Shown in pieces: positions 1 through 12,101 of a stretch of DNA of 64,000 nt. Both the position numbers and the translations under genes were made by a program. Origin of the DNA: Undaria pinnatifida. Lineage: Eukaryota > Sar > Phaeophyceae > Laminariales > Alariaceae. Under the pieces are notes generated by a model that was not told where the DNA came from, searched no databases, and saw nothing but the letters and a program-made list of their open reading frames with translations. Where the stretch lies: assembly GCA_012845835.1 (NCBI GenBank), contig JABAKD010000017.1, positions 7,401,600-7,465,599 on the forward strand, read 5' to 3'. Numbering within the stretch: position 1 is the first letter of the stretch; the number at the start of each line of letters is the position of its first letter.

Positions 1-2004
1 GACAACGAAATACACGCCTAGAGATGTACATAAGCCATGCACCCCTATCAATTAGACTACACCAGCAGCAGTATTGCGATATACCCCGCACCAGGTCCCC
101 CGTGACCAAGAAACCTAAGCTCTAGTCTAGCCCGAAAAACATTAAGGGTCGAGATCAGGGAGTCCATGCAAAGTACTGTGTTGAGTATAATATCTGGGTG
201 CACTGTTTTCCTTTGTTATTCGTATCCCTCTAGGAGCGTACATCAGATAAGTTATAACAATATCTATGCTTCTCAGAGGGAGAGCGAGCAGGAAGACTGT
301 TTAAGACGTCGTTCCTTTGAACCAGCAGGAACGCGGGAACCCAAATAACCTCTAGCGTGTTGTTTCCCCGCCCTTGCCAACGTAGCTCTGTCGCGGTAAT
401 CGTAGTGTGCAGTTGGCAGTTGATGGGTGCACACCATGCAAGGTGGTGTGTTGGCAGCGGATTTCCTGTTCTATTCGTTGATTTTGCTAATACATCCCTT
501 CTGTTTTACCTTCGCGCTTTTTCTTCTGCTCCTCCCTCCCTAGACTTACAACTCGGATCCGGGGTCACCATAAGCAGTCTTTCCCGCCCCATCCCCATAA
601 CGGCATGCGCCTTCATTTTTGTTGGGGAAGACTAGAGCTCTTTGTTCCCTGGTCGACTCGCTTCAAATTGCGACTACCCACGCAGCTCTGCGCTCTCAGA
701 AGTCGACTCCTGGTTATATTTTTACGTTTGGAATTAGACTATACTCGAAAGTTTTAACCATGTCTGAGATTTTAAAGTCCAGGACCAACTCTATCTAGTA
801 GAACTCGAGGGTAACTACTAGACCACTGTGGAGTCGTTGTGCTGCTGAGCAAGAACTGAGAGCACAGCAGCTACACAGTGCACCACTTGGCAAGCTGCCA
901 GTACCCTCTTGCTTTTGTTTGATGGATAAGTATGTTCTTCTTGCTGTCGTCTGAGCAGATGCTGAAAATTCAATGAAAACTCCGAACGCATGTTCTATCA
1001 GCGTCGGGGTGACACTTTTTTATACTACTGCTCGCTGCAGTCATACCGACTTGTTTACTCCCTGCGTGTGCTCGAATTCACAGCGAGGGCTACCGGGGTA
1101 CAATACTAGCCTGAGTGTTTGACAACTTATTAATGTCCTAGACTGGGTGGTTATGTACATATACTTGTTTCCTTGTCTCGCTACGTGCCCAAATACATTT
1201 TCCAATATTTTTCAGTGTCTTTCAACAGTACAACACCCGTTGTTGGCGAATGCTTTAAACGTACCAATCAACACCACCGCCATGTACATTGTGCTCTACC
1301 GCCGTGAAATATGATGCGCGCCACAAGCCCGTCACTCCCCTCCTTATCACAGAAAGGTGAAGGCGAGATCCGCGCTCTGAGGCCCGCATCAGGCTTCTGG
1401 GGGAGGCGCTCGTGCCAAACTGATCATGGCTTGTCAAGGCCGTCCATGCTTGTGTGCTTTAATGCGTTCCTAACCCCCAATTTGTTTACGTAGCCACTTG
1501 CATTAACGGCCCGAAAAACGAGCGCTAAAGGTCACAGGGCCCACCAGTTACCAAATTATACGACGGAGACACCACATAATCGAGGTGATTCAATCGTGTT
1601 ATTGATATCACAGAGTGTTTCACATCGTAGCGGACGTTCCGATATGTCTGGAATCGGAATAGTTATCTGATCGAAACCCGCACCGTCCCGATACCATGGT
1701 GTACATGATAAGAGCATGTTACTTCTCACTTCTAAGGGGGGGGAGTAGCCATTCTATCTGTTGCTCGTTTCCCCGACACCGCTCTTTGGAGTTGAGAAAG
1801 TCCATACGTGAAGGGTTTGACGTGAAGGAGCCTAACTAACTATTTGTGCGCGGCTTCGGTAGCTTAGGTATCACTACCTTATGATGACGTGTGTGGTTCC
1901 GTGTTTTCCGCTTAGCGTATCGTTTATGCTACTGCTGTAGCGGCTACGGTTTAAGAGACGGAGGTTCCAACTGGCATCTTTATCTTAATGCCTTCTGTTA
2001 TACA
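1..2004. other. No gene recognised
   Basis: Reading frames here are short (under about 95 codons) and carry no motif I know. No tRNA-like box, LTR or clear tandem repeat was seen. Confidence 0.6.
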
Positions 2005-2107
2005 GTATTGGCTACGATATAATAAGATAAGATTATCTTGAACCGTATTCTCCTATACTATCGTACCTCGATATAATTTTTTTTTTCTCTTATATCGTAG
2101 CCAATAC
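2005..2107. repeat. Fold-back element with perfect 18-bp inverted repeats
   Basis: GTATTGGCTACGATATAA at 2005-2022 is exactly inverted at 2090-2107, leaving a 67-base AT-rich centre with a T run. The size and symmetry fit a small non-autonomous fold-back transposon. A strongly structured locus is the alternative. No coding capacity and no second copy in the window. Confidence 0.7.
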
Positions 2108-2475
2108 GGGCGGCCGTGGAAGATGGACGGTCTCGTCCCAACCAACTGCTGCACGGTTTATAGAGAGCGTAGCATCCTGAGCTAGCTCAACTCACTGCTG
2201 TTCAGTCTGTTGGTTGCCGAGCAACATGGACCCGCCTCAAGCACGTGGCACACTCTTGGTACCCGTGTTGGGAAAGAAGACACGTTTCGTGTGACAACAC
2301 GTGGATAAACATCTCTAGCATCTATCTGTTCACGTGTTATTTTTCTGTGCTCTATTCTCGCACCTCTTCTAGAAGGACAACAAGAGCCCATGGGGTCACC
2401 CTTCAACCAGCGACTCACCCACTCGAAAGCCAAAATCCATACACCCACCTTCTGCGCGACTCTTCCAGAAAAGTC

Positions 2476-2561
2476 CGATTTAAGAGAAATCTCCGAAGTA
2501 AGACCAATTATCTCTTAAATCGAATTTGGTCGTGACATGCCAGTTTGACTCTCTTAAATCG
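2476..2561. repeat. Three copies of a 12-bp word, inverted and direct
   Basis: CGATTTAAGAGA at 2476-2487 is perfectly inverted as TCTCTTAAATCG at 2511-2522. The same word recurs in direct orientation at 2550-2561. The first pair could form a hairpin with a 23-base loop. Role unknown. Confidence 0.6.
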
Positions 2562-3240
2562 GTACTTTCTCTTAAACATTTTCTTATAAACCGTAGCTGC
2601 TACTGTATCGCAATCGGGAGTGTCGGCGATCCGATCCTGTTCGATGGGGCTAACATCTGAGCGATACCCAGACTTGGGGTGTTCAGGCCCGTATCGGATC
2701 CGCATGGACTATCGTTCGGATGGTGTGATTCCCACTTCCGACCCTACAATAATGATCAGTGTTCACGTCCTTGACAACAACAACAAAAAAAATGTTATTT
2801 CCACTCATCGAGATCCAGCATTGCCCCCTACAAGCTGCATGTGATCACAAACAACTACTACCGTACACATCCATTGCGAGCAGATAGTCACGCCCGGAGA
2901 AAGTACAGCAAGATATTGCACCAGAACATCAGTACATACATAGTAGGGCATGTTTTGGGCGCCCACCCTATGAACTGGTTCTCGGTCCCGGGACGCATTC
3001 AGTATTTTCTACCTGTCAAAGATGATCAATGCTCACGACGATCACCACAAAATCCACGCGGCGGGTCAACGCGGGCGTCTGTAAAATTAGTTCGTGTTTT
3101 TGCCCATTGAATGATGCACGCTCGCGCGGTGATTTTAATTTATTAGTCGTCGTACATGGGGTCCCCCTATCTATCGCTATTGAATTTCTTCCCCCCCCCG
3201 TCAGACCGGGATATATATATATATATATAAATTATTAAAA
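2562..3240. other. No gene recognised; short AT dinucleotide run
   Basis: Only short open frames are present. An (AT)n microsatellite lies at about 3211-3229, just before the poly-G repeat. Confidence 0.5.
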
Positions 3241-3915
3241 TTAAAATACACTCCAGCTAGCTGTGAGATCGAAGATTTCGTCGAAACTCATCTTTGCAAG
3301 CTGTGTGTGATACTCCGATCGCGCGCATTACGAGTTGTGTGTCCTCATTAAGGATATAGGTCGGCGACTCCCCTTACAGCTACAGTGTAGCTATCAGGGT
3401 CAACAGGATGATTTTAGTCAGTCTGTGCGCGGAAACTATAAAACCCGTTTCTGAGGGGGACAAAATCTGACAGCTGTGAAGGGAAAGGGGGGGCCTGGTT
3501 TTGATCAAAAGCGAGCGGGTTTGGAGGGGGGCGGGGGGGGGGGGGGGGGGGAAAGGAGCAATTTGTGCATGTAAGCTATAAATCCTTTCGAGGGGATAAA
3601 TCTGACGGTTTTGGCACCAGGATATTATTGGGGGCGGGGGGGGGGGGGGGGGTTTGGGGCGGGGGCGGGGGGGGGGGGGGGGGGGGGGGGCAGCTCGATA
3701 TGTGCCTGGAAACTAAAAATTATTTCGAGGGGATAAATGTGACATTTTTGGAAATAATACATCAGTTTATCATGTATATCCTGGGGTAAGTCGTACAATC
3801 AGTGAGTAAAGAGAGGGTGGAGTGTTCGAGGGGGTGGGGTTGGGATGGGTTGGGGGGGGAGGGTGGGGGGTGGGGGCGGGGGGTGGGGGCGGGGGGGGGG
3901 CGGGGGGGGGGGGGG
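3241..3915 (+). repeat. Poly-G dispersed repeat, copy I
   Basis: It opens with AAAATACACTCCAGCT, runs through about 230 bases shared with copies at 35.4, 53.7 and (inverted) 63.2 kb, then enters blocks of uninterrupted G separated by short unique spacers such as CGAGGGGATAAATCTGACGG. The G blocks give spurious poly-Gly and poly-Pro frames. This copy has a 4-base duplication (AGCTAGCT) near its start. Noncoding as far as I can see; family unknown. Confidence 0.85.
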
Positions 3916-4699
3916 ATATATTATACTAAAAATGCTGTTTGTTATGCAGTAGTAGTTGCCGTTCGCAGAATGACCGCAAAACATATGCATTTTGTGTAAC
4001 CACCCTGTAAAGCCGGGTTTACCACATAGTCCTCGTAGTACTATTCGGTCCATATCATAATTTGTCGCTTCTGAGGACATGGACTAGTCTACACCCTTAG
4101 CACAGGCAATGAAAGTACCACACAGAGGTTGTGCGAAACCGAGTATCGGCGAAATCCTATCGATATCTCACAGTTGAAGTGTTTCGATATATTACACAAT
4201 ATAAACGCTATCGCATGCAGCATACTCCCCTGCGACTGGGTGCTCTCTCGTGCTGGCGAGATAGATGAACTTGTAGACTACAGTACTACTGGTATAGCGT
4301 GTAAGAATTGTGTGCACTGACTGGTCGTCGATTAAAAACGGCCGTAAAGATTTTTTTCATATATATGTACTTGCTTTGGCAACGACAATACAACGAGGCC
4401 GTTTTTGGTTTGTTGCCTTTTGAACAAACAGAGCCTTTTTGTCGGGGTGTGTATGGGCTCCAATAAACGTAGCATGAATCCCTCCCATTACAGTCCAATC
4501 GAGTCGACGTCTCGATTGACTCCACCAAACGTGTACAAACATATGTTAGGCATAGACTATGCTGCGTGTAGCGTCAACGGATTACATCACGTCGCACTTG
4601 AACTTTACGTCGCAATTACGTTGGAGAGTTTTGTAGTGAAGTATCAGGCATGTGCTTTGACGCATACAGTGAGCAGCCAACAGACGATATAAGCCGGTC
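3916..4699. other. No gene; minus-strand copy of the poly-G repeat leader motif
   Basis: The segment at about 4163-4186 is the reverse complement of the motif that opens poly-G repeat units (ACACTTC.GCTGTGAGAT with small changes). Otherwise only short frames without recognisable motifs. Confidence 0.45.
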
Positions 4700-4992
4700 G
4701 CCCCGGTGGCTCATGAGGATATCCTCGAGCCCGGTATAGGTCAGTTTCGTGAGTTCGAGTCCCCCCGACTGTATACTCGTATAAATTCGTAGGAACGTTT
4801 TCTTGTGTGTAATAATTGACTCGCGGAAAGCGCGAGAGCGTGAGTTAGCAACACTCGATGAAGAATCGACGAGCAGTGGGATTGCTGAACTCTATGCGCG
4901 ATAAGAAGGCAAGAGCTGGGGGGGAGAAGGGACGACACCTGTAACCACGGCTTGTCCAGACGCTGGAAAGTAGAAGTAAGTGTGGAAAAAAG
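4700..4992 (+). repeat. tRNA-derived SINE-like repeat, copy 1
   Basis: The head has an internal pol III box A-like word TGGCTCATGAGG at 4707-4718 and a box B word GAGTTCGAGTCC at 4751-4762, spaced as in a tRNA gene. About 220 bases of unrelated body follow, including GACTCGCGGAAAGCGCGAGAGC. The body aligns with a second copy at 9033-9332 in the same order with many substitutions. A tRNA-like head with a fixed non-tRNA body is the SINE layout. No clear A-rich tail or target duplication was found. Confidence 0.75.
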
Positions 4993-5063
4993 TACCATGG
5001 TAAACGTTTACAAGGGCTCCGCATGGTTGCCGGCATTCGCCGGCTCCCATGCTTCGGGTAGGG

Positions 5064-5344
5064 CAGGGACCCAGGCTACGGTAGGGGGGTCCCCTTTTGG
5101 GCCTTTTATTTCAGTGGCTAGGGGTCACTCGCGCGAGTAACCCCTTTGTTCCTATGCGATCTTACGTTTTCTTCATGTTTTACATTGACGAAATTAATCC
5201 GCAATGCAAAGGCGATCTAAGCTGCGCCAAAACAAGTGCCTAAACCATCTTCATCCGTGGGGTACAGAGCCACTCGTGCGAGTGGCTCAAACACATCGGT
5301 GAAAATGGGGGTACCCCCCCTACCGGAGCCTTGGTTCAGGGCAG
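5064..5344. mobile_element. MITE-like element, family 2, copy 1
   Basis: The ends are imperfect inverted repeats of about 35 bases around GGCTACGGTAGGGGGGT (left, about 5074-5090) and its complement (right, about 5305-5330). Near each end sits a short palindrome, CACTCGCGCGAGT on the left and CACTCGTGCGAGTG on the right. There is no transposase frame, so it would be non-autonomous. A second complete copy is at 28377-28630. Confidence 0.65.
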
Positions 5345-5750
5345 CACTTCGAATTGTTCGATTCAACACTTACTTTGTAGAGTAAAAAAAGTCGCCACGC
5401 TCAATCATAGTCTACGCGCACAGTATTAAGGTAATGCCAAGAATTCGATATAGACTAACAATCAGAACATTGTACTACTATTAATAGCTACCGTTTTTTA
5501 AATGAATCCGATTCCGAGCTTGATTAATCAGATTCCGATCGGACAAATCCGAGCACACGCCGACTGAAACCTTTAGTCTGGCGCCGAAACGTGTCAAGAG
5601 CGTTTCTTATTATATTTTGACACTCGACCAAGCATCCGGGGCCAGTAAAGTGACTGGGCATGTCCGCTGCGTGTTCTCTTCATAGCCACTAAGAGGCGGG
5701 TACTGAGCCAGATTCTGAAATATACCATGGGCCACCTGCACTATCTGCAT
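5345..5750. other. No gene recognised
   Basis: Nothing identifiable between the MITE and the GGAAGCTTCC array. Confidence 0.5.
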
Positions 5751-6975
5751 TTTTGGTGGAAGCTTGTGAAAGCTTTCATGGTCCATGGAAGCTCCCATGG
5801 AAGCCTTCTCACTTCCATCTCATGGAAGCTTCCGTGGAAGTTATTTCCACGGAAGATACTTGCACGGAAGCGTTGCGTGGAAGCTTCCAGGGAATTTTCT
5901 TCCACGGGGGCTTCCATGAAAGCTTCCACGGAAGCTTCCGCGTGGAAGCAACTTTCACGGAAGCATCCATAAAAGTTTCCACGAAGTTACTTCCACCGAA
6001 GCTTCCATGAGCTTCCGCGAAAGTTACTTCCACGGAAACTTCCACGGAAGCTTTCCAATTGCTTTCACGGATCTTTCACGGAAGCTTTCACGGAAGCTTC
6101 CACGAAAACTTTCGTGGAATTAAATTGCTTTCACGGAAGCTTTCGTAGATGTATATTTGCTCTCATGGAAGCTTCCGTGAAACTAAATTTGCTTCCACGG
6201 AAGCTTTCGCGGAAGTATTCACGGACGTAAACTTGCTTCTACCGAAGCTTTCAAACTAGAGGGTAAATTTTATTGCACGAAAGTTTAAACGTAAGATTTC
6301 ACGGAAGCTTTCACGGAAACGTTCGTGGAAGTACACAGCTTTCACCGAAGCTTTCGCGGAAGTAAATGTTCTTCCACGGAAGCTTCGACGGAAGCTTTCA
6401 CGGAACCTAACCCTAACCCTAACCCTAACCCTAACTCTAACCCCTAACCTTTCGTGGAAGCTTTCGTAGGAGCTTTCCACCGAAGCTTTCAAACTGAAGA
6501 AAATTTTCTTCCACGAAATTTTTCACGGAATCGTTCACGGAAGCTTTCACGGAAGCTTTCGTGGAAGTGAAGTGCTTTCACCAAAGCTTTCGCGGAAGTG
6601 AATTACTTTCACCGAAGCTTTCACGGAAGTAAATTTGTTTCCATGGAAGCTTTTACGGACGTTTTCACGGAACCTAACCCTAACCCTAACCCCTAACCCC
6701 TCGTGGAAGCTTCCGTGGAATCTTTCGTGGAAATTACTTTCATGGAAGCTTTCGTAGAAATTCCTTGCATGGAAGCTTTCGCAGAAGCTTCCGTAAAAGC
6801 TCCAGTGGAAGCTCCAGTGGAAGTCACTTCCATGGAAGCTTCCACTACTTCCATTGAAGCTTGCGTGGAAGCTTGCGTGGAAACTACTTCCATGGAAGCT
6901 TTCGCGAAAGTTTCCGTCGAAGCTTGCGTTTTTATTTTTTTCGTGGAAGCTTCCATATCGTCCATGAAAGCTTAA
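5751..6975. repeat. Degenerate array of GGAAGCTTCC-type palindromic units
   Basis: Dozens of short units of the form TTCCACGGAAGCTTTC repeat with a loose period of 12-30 bases. Because the core is palindromic, both strands translate as imitation repeats rich in MEAS or FHGSF, so the long frames here (for example 246 codons on the minus strand, 6547-7287) are repeat artefacts in my judgement. The right flank contains GTGCAGGAGACCGTA, which also follows the second array at 59.3 kb. Confidence 0.85.
6405..6450. repeat. Interstitial telomere-like CCCTAA repeat
   Basis: About seven near-perfect CCCTAA units lie inside the GGAAGCTTCC array; a second run is at 6673-6700. This is the C-rich strand of a TTAGGG telomere. 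Both runs directly follow the word TTCACGGAA, so they may belong to one repeated unit rather than two separate insertions. Confidence 0.85.
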
Positions 6976-7339
6976 GCAAGTAGTGCAGGAGACCGTATAC
7001 AATACATGATATAGTAGTATCATCTTGATCCGAGCCTCCCAGATCGACTGTCTGTGTGTTGCCGGATCGTGGAGAGACGTGCTGACGTTGTTCCAGGCGC
7101 AAAACACGGTGGTATGGCTGCCTTCGTGATTCAACCCCTCGAATGCTCTATTGAAATGTTGCTGCTTGTTGCCAGCTGTGTAGATTGCTGACTTCTTGTA
7201 GTTAAAGTACGCGACTACAGCGCTTACGATTTTTACAGCTACGAATTGCACACTCGAGTTTTTATAGACGAAAATGAAACATGTCATTTTTTCTGATTAC
7301 TTATTGGCCAGGATTCATACACAAAGTAGGCGTCACCCG
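6976..7339. other. No gene recognised
   Basis: Sequence between two arrays; no motif, exon signal or repeat match seen. Confidence 0.5.
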
Positions 7340-8480
7340 GGCACGATAGGGTCACATGCCGGGATCGGAATGCATCCACACATCAACAACTCCGACAACC
7401 CGGGGACGAATCAGGATGCCACCCGGGTTGATAGCTCCCCGCACAGTGTGAAAATCCCAACCCCACTGGCAAACTTTCTGATTGGCTATGTGTTCGTATG
7501 TTGAGCCAGCTCCTCCACCTCGGGAGTATATAGGGTCCCATCCGCGGTCCAGAGATCTTCGTGCACATCTCTAAAACTTCCATCGGCCGGGGAAGCAAAC
7601 CGAGCTTTCTCGGTTCGACACCACCCTGCACGGTGAGAAAACCCGAATGCCGTTTTCAAATCGCTGATTGGTTCGAGCTCCACAGCGCCGTCCTAGGCGG
7701 ATAGAGGCCCATCAAGGGGGGGCATTTCAGTCGAACACAGGGCAGATCGGGTCTCATCCCCCATTCATGAATTCCCCGAATCTCTACATATAAAAGACGC
7801 GGGAACAATGCCGATGATCTCCCGTGTCGACACCACTCCGCACGACGTGGAACCCCAAGGATTTGTCTGGGGCTCGGACATATATATGGCCAACGCCATT
7901 GTGGGAGGATATAGAGTCCTGTGCCCGTTGCAAAATCCTGAAAAACCGGGGACGATAACGGATTTCTCCCGCGGGTCGACACAGCCCCGCACGATGGTGC
8001 GACAATCGTCTATTTTTCAAATTGGCTTGCCATTGAGTGGCTGTACAGCCCGTAGAGCCAGGGACACCCGGGGAGGAGATAGACCAGCAAACGGGCGGGG
8101 GGCGTTCCGACGCACCCAATGAGAATGGGGCATCACCGCCGTTCCAGAAATCCTTCCATACCCCATCAACTTCAGCAAACCGGGGACGAAAACCGACTTC
8201 TCCCCGGTCGACACCACACCCCACGGTGTGGAAGCCTTAGCTAGCTGAGGTTCGTATACCACGCCAGCACCACAGGTACGGGTCCAGCCCCGGTTCAGAA
8301 GTCCTCCAAGGTGTTTTCAACGAGAAGAAAATTGGGCAACTCGCACTACTGCTGCATTTTTATTCGTATACCCCAACCCCGCGGTGCGCGGACATTTGAT
8401 TTGACCCCCTGCCTCGATACCACCCCGCACAGTGTAACCCAACCTTGGATAGATCGGCTTGGTCGGGGTTCGAGGATAGA
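7340..8480. repeat. Degenerate tandem array, about 200-bp units
   Basis: A block resembling GTCGACACCACCCCGCACGG recurs near 7433, 7614, 7827, 7976, 8207 and 8418, usually after CCGGGGACGA-type sequence and followed by TGTGGAA-type sequence. Spacing varies from about 150 to 230 bases, so the array is old and has indels. Frames across it change phase between units, which argues against a coding repeat. Confidence 0.65.
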
Positions 8481-9032
8481 CGAAACCACCACTCACTAAG
8501 AAGTTCAGCAAATTCAGTGACTATTACCTCATACTGGCCTGTGATTAAAGAAGTTGTGCATGGACCAATTGCATAATATACAGCTGTCGGTCCAGATTGA
8601 GTCTACCGGTGCAACTTGCTTGGGTATCGTGTCATTACAGCAGCAAGCAGTGATACAATTCACTTTTTTTCTTTTTCCCGTCCAACGTATTGTGATGCTC
8701 GCACCACTCTTGCCCTCCCAGTAGTACAACTCAGATCCAGGGTCATATAGCGGGTTCCCCTCCCTCCTCCCCACTACGGTACATGACCCAATTTCTATCG
8801 CGAGGATATATCAGCAGTTTCTTCCCTCGTCTATTGGCGTCGAATTGTACCTACCCACGCTGCTAGGGGATTTTAGCAATTAGTTTATCCTCTTTTGTAA
8901 TTCATTTCTGCCAATAAATATAGCCAACAATGCGCACAACGCGTGGGTTATTTAAAGGAAGGGCCAATGCTAGTATTATTAATAGTGTAACCCCACTAGA
9001 CCACCGGGGCGACCGGCTCTATATCACTGAGT
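8481..9032. other. No gene; inverted SINE-head fragment at its end
   Basis: Mostly unremarkable. At about 8998-9018, CCACCGGGGCGACCGGCT is the reverse complement of the bases at the start of SINE-like copy 1, only 15-30 bases before copy 2 starts in the forward direction. Confidence 0.45.
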
Positions 9033-9332
9033 GCCCCGGTGGCGTATCAGGTTATACTCGAGCCCGGTATCGGTCAATTTCGTGAGTTTGAATCCCCCCG
9101 AGTGCGTACTCGTAGATTTTTTCGTGAGACACTTTCTTGTGCACTAATTGACTTGCGGAAAGCGCGAGAGCGTGAGTTCCCAACACTCGATGAAAACCGA
9201 CAATCAGTGGGTGCTGAACCCCATGCGCCAAAAACAATTGAAGGCAATAACCGGGGGGGGGGAAGGGACGACACGTGTGGTCACGGCTTGTATGTCCCGA
9301 ACCTGGAAAATAGAAGTCTGTCAAAAAACAAA
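9033..9332 (+). repeat. tRNA-derived SINE-like repeat, copy 2
   Basis: Same order as the copy at 4700: GCCCCGGTGGC head, box B-like GAGTTTGAATCCC, then the conserved body word GCGGAAAGCGCGAGAGCGTG and a G-run followed by GAAGGGACGACAC. The box A region is more diverged here, so this copy is probably inactive. Confidence 0.75.
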
Positions 9333-10943
9333 ACTCACTAGAGAGAGATGATCAATCAGCAATCAGCAGCAAAGAGCACGTCAAGTACAAAACAACACAG
9401 ACGTTTTTGTCAGTTACGTACCTGCACGACCGCTTGCACTTGAACAGCAAACGGCCACAGCAACGGAGTCGAAGACCACAGCAACAACGAAGCACACCGT
9501 TAAATTTATCTAAAGAGTTTTCTCGGGGAAAAACCACCAAACGATGCGATGCCGGGACGAATGCATGCCACTAACTGGTTTCTTCCGTGGATGCTGTCCA
9601 TTTACTACGAGCTTAGCAACAGGAGGAGCGAATATTTTTCGCATTGTTTTTTTGTGTCCAAACTGTATTCCCTACTTTTTGGTACACCCTTCCTCCATGC
9701 CATAATATATGTCACAGACCAAAAACATGTTGTGTGTAATAGAGCATCGCTGTGTGTGGTCTTACTCGTACGTACCTAAATTACTTGCACGAGATTACAA
9801 ACCATGTCGGTTTGCCCGAACTTGTATAATACCACCCTCGAGGCCCCGGGGACGCAGCCGCTCGCGATGCTGCTGTGTGGCCTTTTCTGGGGTAGTAATC
9901 GTAATGACTGCTACCTCCTCCTCGTTTTAGTCATACGCCCGCTTGCCTATTGTATGTGCGTGTACCTAATGAAGTCAAACAAATAATTTACTACTATTAA
10001 TAAGATACCTACCGCATTACCATGGGGATCTTTGTTGCATTAAATATATTTTGTTATGGGACAAAATTTGACGCCAAAAGAATCAGCACAGACACTGGGC
10101 GTAATGATGATGTTGCGCAGGGAACGGCTCCCCTCGAAGACAACGAACGCTCGAACAAGGGTATTTAGCCGTGAAATCCGATATCGAAAAGCAAAGACGC
10201 AGCAGTCGTACGACAATTGGCCAAACACCCCGAGGTGTGACCAAGAAAAAAGGGTGTTGGGGACGAAATATGAAGCCAATTTGGAAACAATGCCAACTTG
10301 GAAATGAATGTTTTCCCATGAGTGTTTTCCGTTCAATTGAAACCTCTGCATATCATTTGCCAAGATCCAAGAATAGCTCGGGCGTATACCGCCCAAAATA
10401 CGAAAAATTGGGCACTTCTCGCTTGTCTCGCTTAGCCCACGTACCCGATCCCGGCCAGATGCGGAACGGATACGGCAGGGCGAGGGTCGTTTGAGCCGCC
10501 CCCCGAAGACGCGCTCGAGCGAAGCTATTTGACCGAGAATTTCAGTTCCGAGAATCGCATACTGAGGCCGAGACGGAACAAAACTCCTGACCGAATCCCC
10601 TGAAAAAAAGAATGTTCATATATATACTCATATATTTACCGGAACCATGATGTCCAAGGCCCACAAAATGACAATCTACGGCGATTCGTTTCACCTATAA
10701 GACCGCAGCAGGAGGGGCTATAAAAGTTGGTTGGAACATGGCGGTCACTCAAGATAAGAAGCCGATAAATTCGGCTCGCACGGCAGAAACCCAGAACAGG
10801 GCGGCTACCGTCCTTGATTGAGCCGGGGCCAATATAAGATAGTTTGTAGAGCGTTTATCGGCCTGATTCAGGGCGGCGCCCGCCCTGTTCATGCCCCATC
10901 CTTGCCTCCACACCGCTCAACGCTATATTTCACGATGGGACAG
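9333..10943. other. No gene recognised
   Basis: Open frames up to about 118 codons occur (10040-10396 minus, 10171-10494 plus), but they overlap on opposite strands and show no motif. At about 10790-10890 the word GAACAGGGCGG is inverted 70 bases later; this could be part of an unrecognised LTR or promoter. Confidence 0.45.
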
Positions 10944-10951
10944 TATAAATA
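10944..10951 (+). promoter_or_regulatory. TATA-box-like site
   Basis: TATAAATA lies about 40 bases before an ATG at 10990 and in front of a pyrimidine-rich CATCTCTCACACTG stretch that could be a start region. Another TATAAAA is near 10718. It is a reasonable core promoter by sequence alone. What it would drive is not established: the frame after the ATG (89 codons, to 11259) has no recognised domain. Confidence 0.35.
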
Positions 10952-10989
10952 AAGGTCGACTGACACCAATACATCTCTCACACTGTTAA

Positions 10990-12101
10990 ATGTCGTTGAG
11001 TTCTTCATGCATGCACGCTGTGCTGTATCTGATATACCTGATTACTTACCGATGCCTGCGCTGTAGTCCTGCCAATTGGTTGGACCACAAAATTCGAGTC
11101 ACTTCTGGTGCTTTTATTGCAACGACTACATGCTGTATGCCATACACCTTCTTCTGCAGATGCTTCATGGCTACTCGTACTCGCCGTGGAAAAGCGGAAC
11201 AATCCCAGCACTTCCTTGGTACTCTCGGTGAGCATTTCTTGGTAAATGACAAAGGTTGACAACTGTTAGAACCCATATGGTGGTCGTCGTTCCTGTTGAG
11301 GAGATGAACATGGTTGAATTGCGCGCCCTTGATCTCGCTTAGAATCCTAGTGCTGTTTACTACACTAGAGCCCTAAACTCTGGACCACCGCTGTTTGCAG
11401 CCGCCAGAACATTAGCTATGCACACCCTCCCGACGAAAAACACGTAGCCAAACGAGTAGAGGGCGTCTACTCTGCACGCGGTACAGAGATCCGTCACCCC
11501 ATCGGATATTTGGCATCGTAGAACAAATGCCGTCAACTTGTGTGTAGCACCAGGTACCAGTTATAAGCCGCTTTAGAATTTGGGATTGCCTATTTCCACT
11601 GGTGCACACACACGAAATTTGTTCGAGTAGCGATACATATATGTACACATGGCAAGGCGGTGACCGTCATCCCGCGATTCACAGAAGACAGGTCGCGTCG
11701 GTTTTACGAAACACCCACCATTAATGCCCCCTTTTTCATACACTCTAGGCGGTGGTGAATATTCCATGAAGCGATCGGAGATGACGCCACTCTGCTCAAG
11801 CTGCCAGGTCATGCCGGACTGGGAATTGTTTCCCCTACCGGGATGTTGTTTTGGCTCGACAGCGGACGGTGGCCAGAATGGCCCCTGGCGCATAGAGGGG
11901 GGGGTTCTAGAGGCTAGGCTTTGGAGAATAATTCAGTCTACTGCCAACATTCAGTCATTCCGGCCGTCTCCTATTATCATATATCAGGGTTTTTTGCTGA
12001 CTCTACACTCAACGTCAGTAAGGTATTGTATTGCTGTCATCCCGCGTACGTAGATCTCACGGCATTTCTGATCTCTATGTTTCGCTCTTTGTTTGACTTA
12101 G
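10990..12101. other. Unassigned stretch before the 12.1-kb exon
   Basis: An 89-codon plus-strand frame starts at 10990, with conflicting minus-strand frames over it. From 11300 to 11930 one plus-strand frame reads fairly long between stops, including a segment with SSCQVMPDWELFPLPGCC at about 11795-11845. It could be upstream exon material or a decayed element; I cannot choose. Confidence 0.3.

Noticed and set aside
6547..7287. 246-codon minus-strand frame with FHGSF/FHxSF repeats
   Set aside because: It lies in the palindromic GGAAGCTTCC array, with similar repeat peptides on the other strand; the frame follows from the repeat period, and the non-array end has no motif.
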